From JAEXOD01 sp043805435 (lineage in GTDB: Bacteria; Bacteroidota; Ignavibacteria; Ignavibacteriales; Melioribacteraceae), in NCBI GenBank assembly GCA_043805435.1, contig JAZDHY010000033.1:43384-107383 (forward strand): a stretch of 64,000 bases of DNA, written 5' to 3'. Positions 63,580 through 64,000 of this stretch are shown piece after piece. The notes under the pieces are model-generated. The model had not been told where the DNA came from, ran no database searches, and was given only the letters and a program-made list of their open reading frames with translations. Numbering within the stretch: the stretch's first letter is position 1; the number at the start of each line of letters is the position of its first letter. The position numbers and the translations under genes were made by a program.

Positions 63580-64000
63580 GTGCGCCTGACATGATAGGTA
63601 ACTAAGGGATGAAAGTTCCCAACGAGCCTTGATAGTAGGAATCATTAGCTGAACGGCAAGGGTGTCCATCGTGAGGTGGAATCTGAAGGAAGCCGCAGGC
63701 AAAGTCTCGGTCTGACGAACAGAAATTGCATATGAGGCAGGTACAGATGGGTGAGTTTGCGACTCAAAACGAAGCCCGATACTATCCGAAATCTGTAAAT
63801 GTATATGCAGCAGATAGATGAGACGAAAGTTATTTAGCTTACTCAGGGAGGTCTGTGGAAAAGTCTCGCCGTCATGGGACGAAAGTCTGACATTAAGAGA
63901 CAACCTGCATAGCGATATGCAATTGACACCGCAGAAGTCAGCAGAGGTCATAGTACTCAGAACCTAACGGTTCGAGGAAGGACTGAACGGAAAACAGTCA
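63580..64000 (+). mobile_element. Group II intron, 5' part (continues beyond window)
   Basis: Starts with GTGCG, the group II 5' splice consensus, at 63580. The next 421 nt are far more GC-rich than the surroundings and look like a structured ribozyme: GGGATGAAAGTTCCC hairpin, GGTGTCCATCGTGAGGTGG, GGGACGAAAGTC and a GAAGTCAGCAGAGGTCATAG stretch recalled from other bacterial group II introns just ahead of the maturase. This is domain I and following parts. The reverse transcriptase gene, domains V-VI and the 3' end lie past 64000. GTCATGG (63871-63877) could be EBS1, pairing at six of seven positions with exon 63573-63579. Confidence 0.88.

Noticed and set aside
63544..63951. Minus-strand ORF of 135 codons
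   Set aside because: It lies antisense to the structured 5' part of the group II intron, and its protein looks like no family.

Overview
The window is AT-rich chromosomal DNA, most likely from a member of the Ignavibacteria or a close relative in the Bacteroidota/Chlorobiota (FCB) group. Four things point there: a C-terminal type IX secretion sorting domain of the NFPNPFNPSTTI type on a secreted protein (51785-53935); Gld-type ABC genes (48269-51459); a Bacteroidota-type TTG-N20-TATATTTG promoter in front of tRNA genes; and a 6S RNA lying between zapA and rny. Unlike most Bacteroidota, many genes carry clear Shine-Dalgarno sequences. The placement is an inference from gene content, not from a marker-gene tree.

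Region by region. 1-12480 is the end of an O-antigen/surface polysaccharide locus. It has a nearly complete CDP-tyvelose pathway (rfbH, an E3-like reductase, rfbS, rfbE), a WecG-type glycosyltransferase, an unusual fusion of a glutamine amidotransferase with a WbpG-like sugar amidotransferase, an initiating sugar-phosphate transferase, an O-antigen ligase, a Wzi-like outer-membrane protein and glf. 12540-22846 is core housekeeping: tRNA-Met, tRNA-Leu, tRNA-Val, thrS, infC (true start is an ATT codon at 15154), rpmI, rplT, pheS, pheT, a coiled-coil protein, zapA, 6S RNA, rny and coaE. 22855-23889 is a decaying patch with a 20-copy heptamer array, hairpin repeats, an orphan nucleotidyltransferase and the tail of a dead Mrr-type restriction enzyme.

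23886-32168 is a probable catabolic and transport cluster of unknown substrate: NanE-like epimerase, FAD protein, HyuA-like ASKHA protein and permease on the minus strand, divergent from a double nucleoside-gate membrane protein and a D-glycerate-type dehydrogenase. 33323-40995 encodes an EamA transporter and a full 2-oxoacid dehydrogenase complex (E3, fused E1 alpha/beta, two-lipoyl E2) together with lipB and lipA, which make and attach its cofactor. 41378-43117 holds a Shedu-like nuclease and an unknown protein between repeats. 43301-45564 has a GT9 glycosyltransferase and the Kdo transferase. 45806-51459 has a lipoprotein, a DUF4340 protein and a GldA/F/G-like ABC system, with a 225-bp MITE-like element in the middle. 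51785-62307 holds a Ycf48-repeat secreted protein, rpiA, a TPR protein, aroE, aspC and an uncharacterised three-gene set (membrane protein, DUF6765-type protein, amidohydrolase).

The most unusual feature is a dispersed family of short palindromes in the intergenic spaces. The arms differ from copy to copy while staying self-complementary, and the framing words (ATGTC, TTTGTAAC) are conserved. Three copies extend to about 200-nt multi-hairpin units. One of these (63378-63578) is interrupted immediately after its third hairpin by the 5' end of a group II intron that runs out of the window at 64000.
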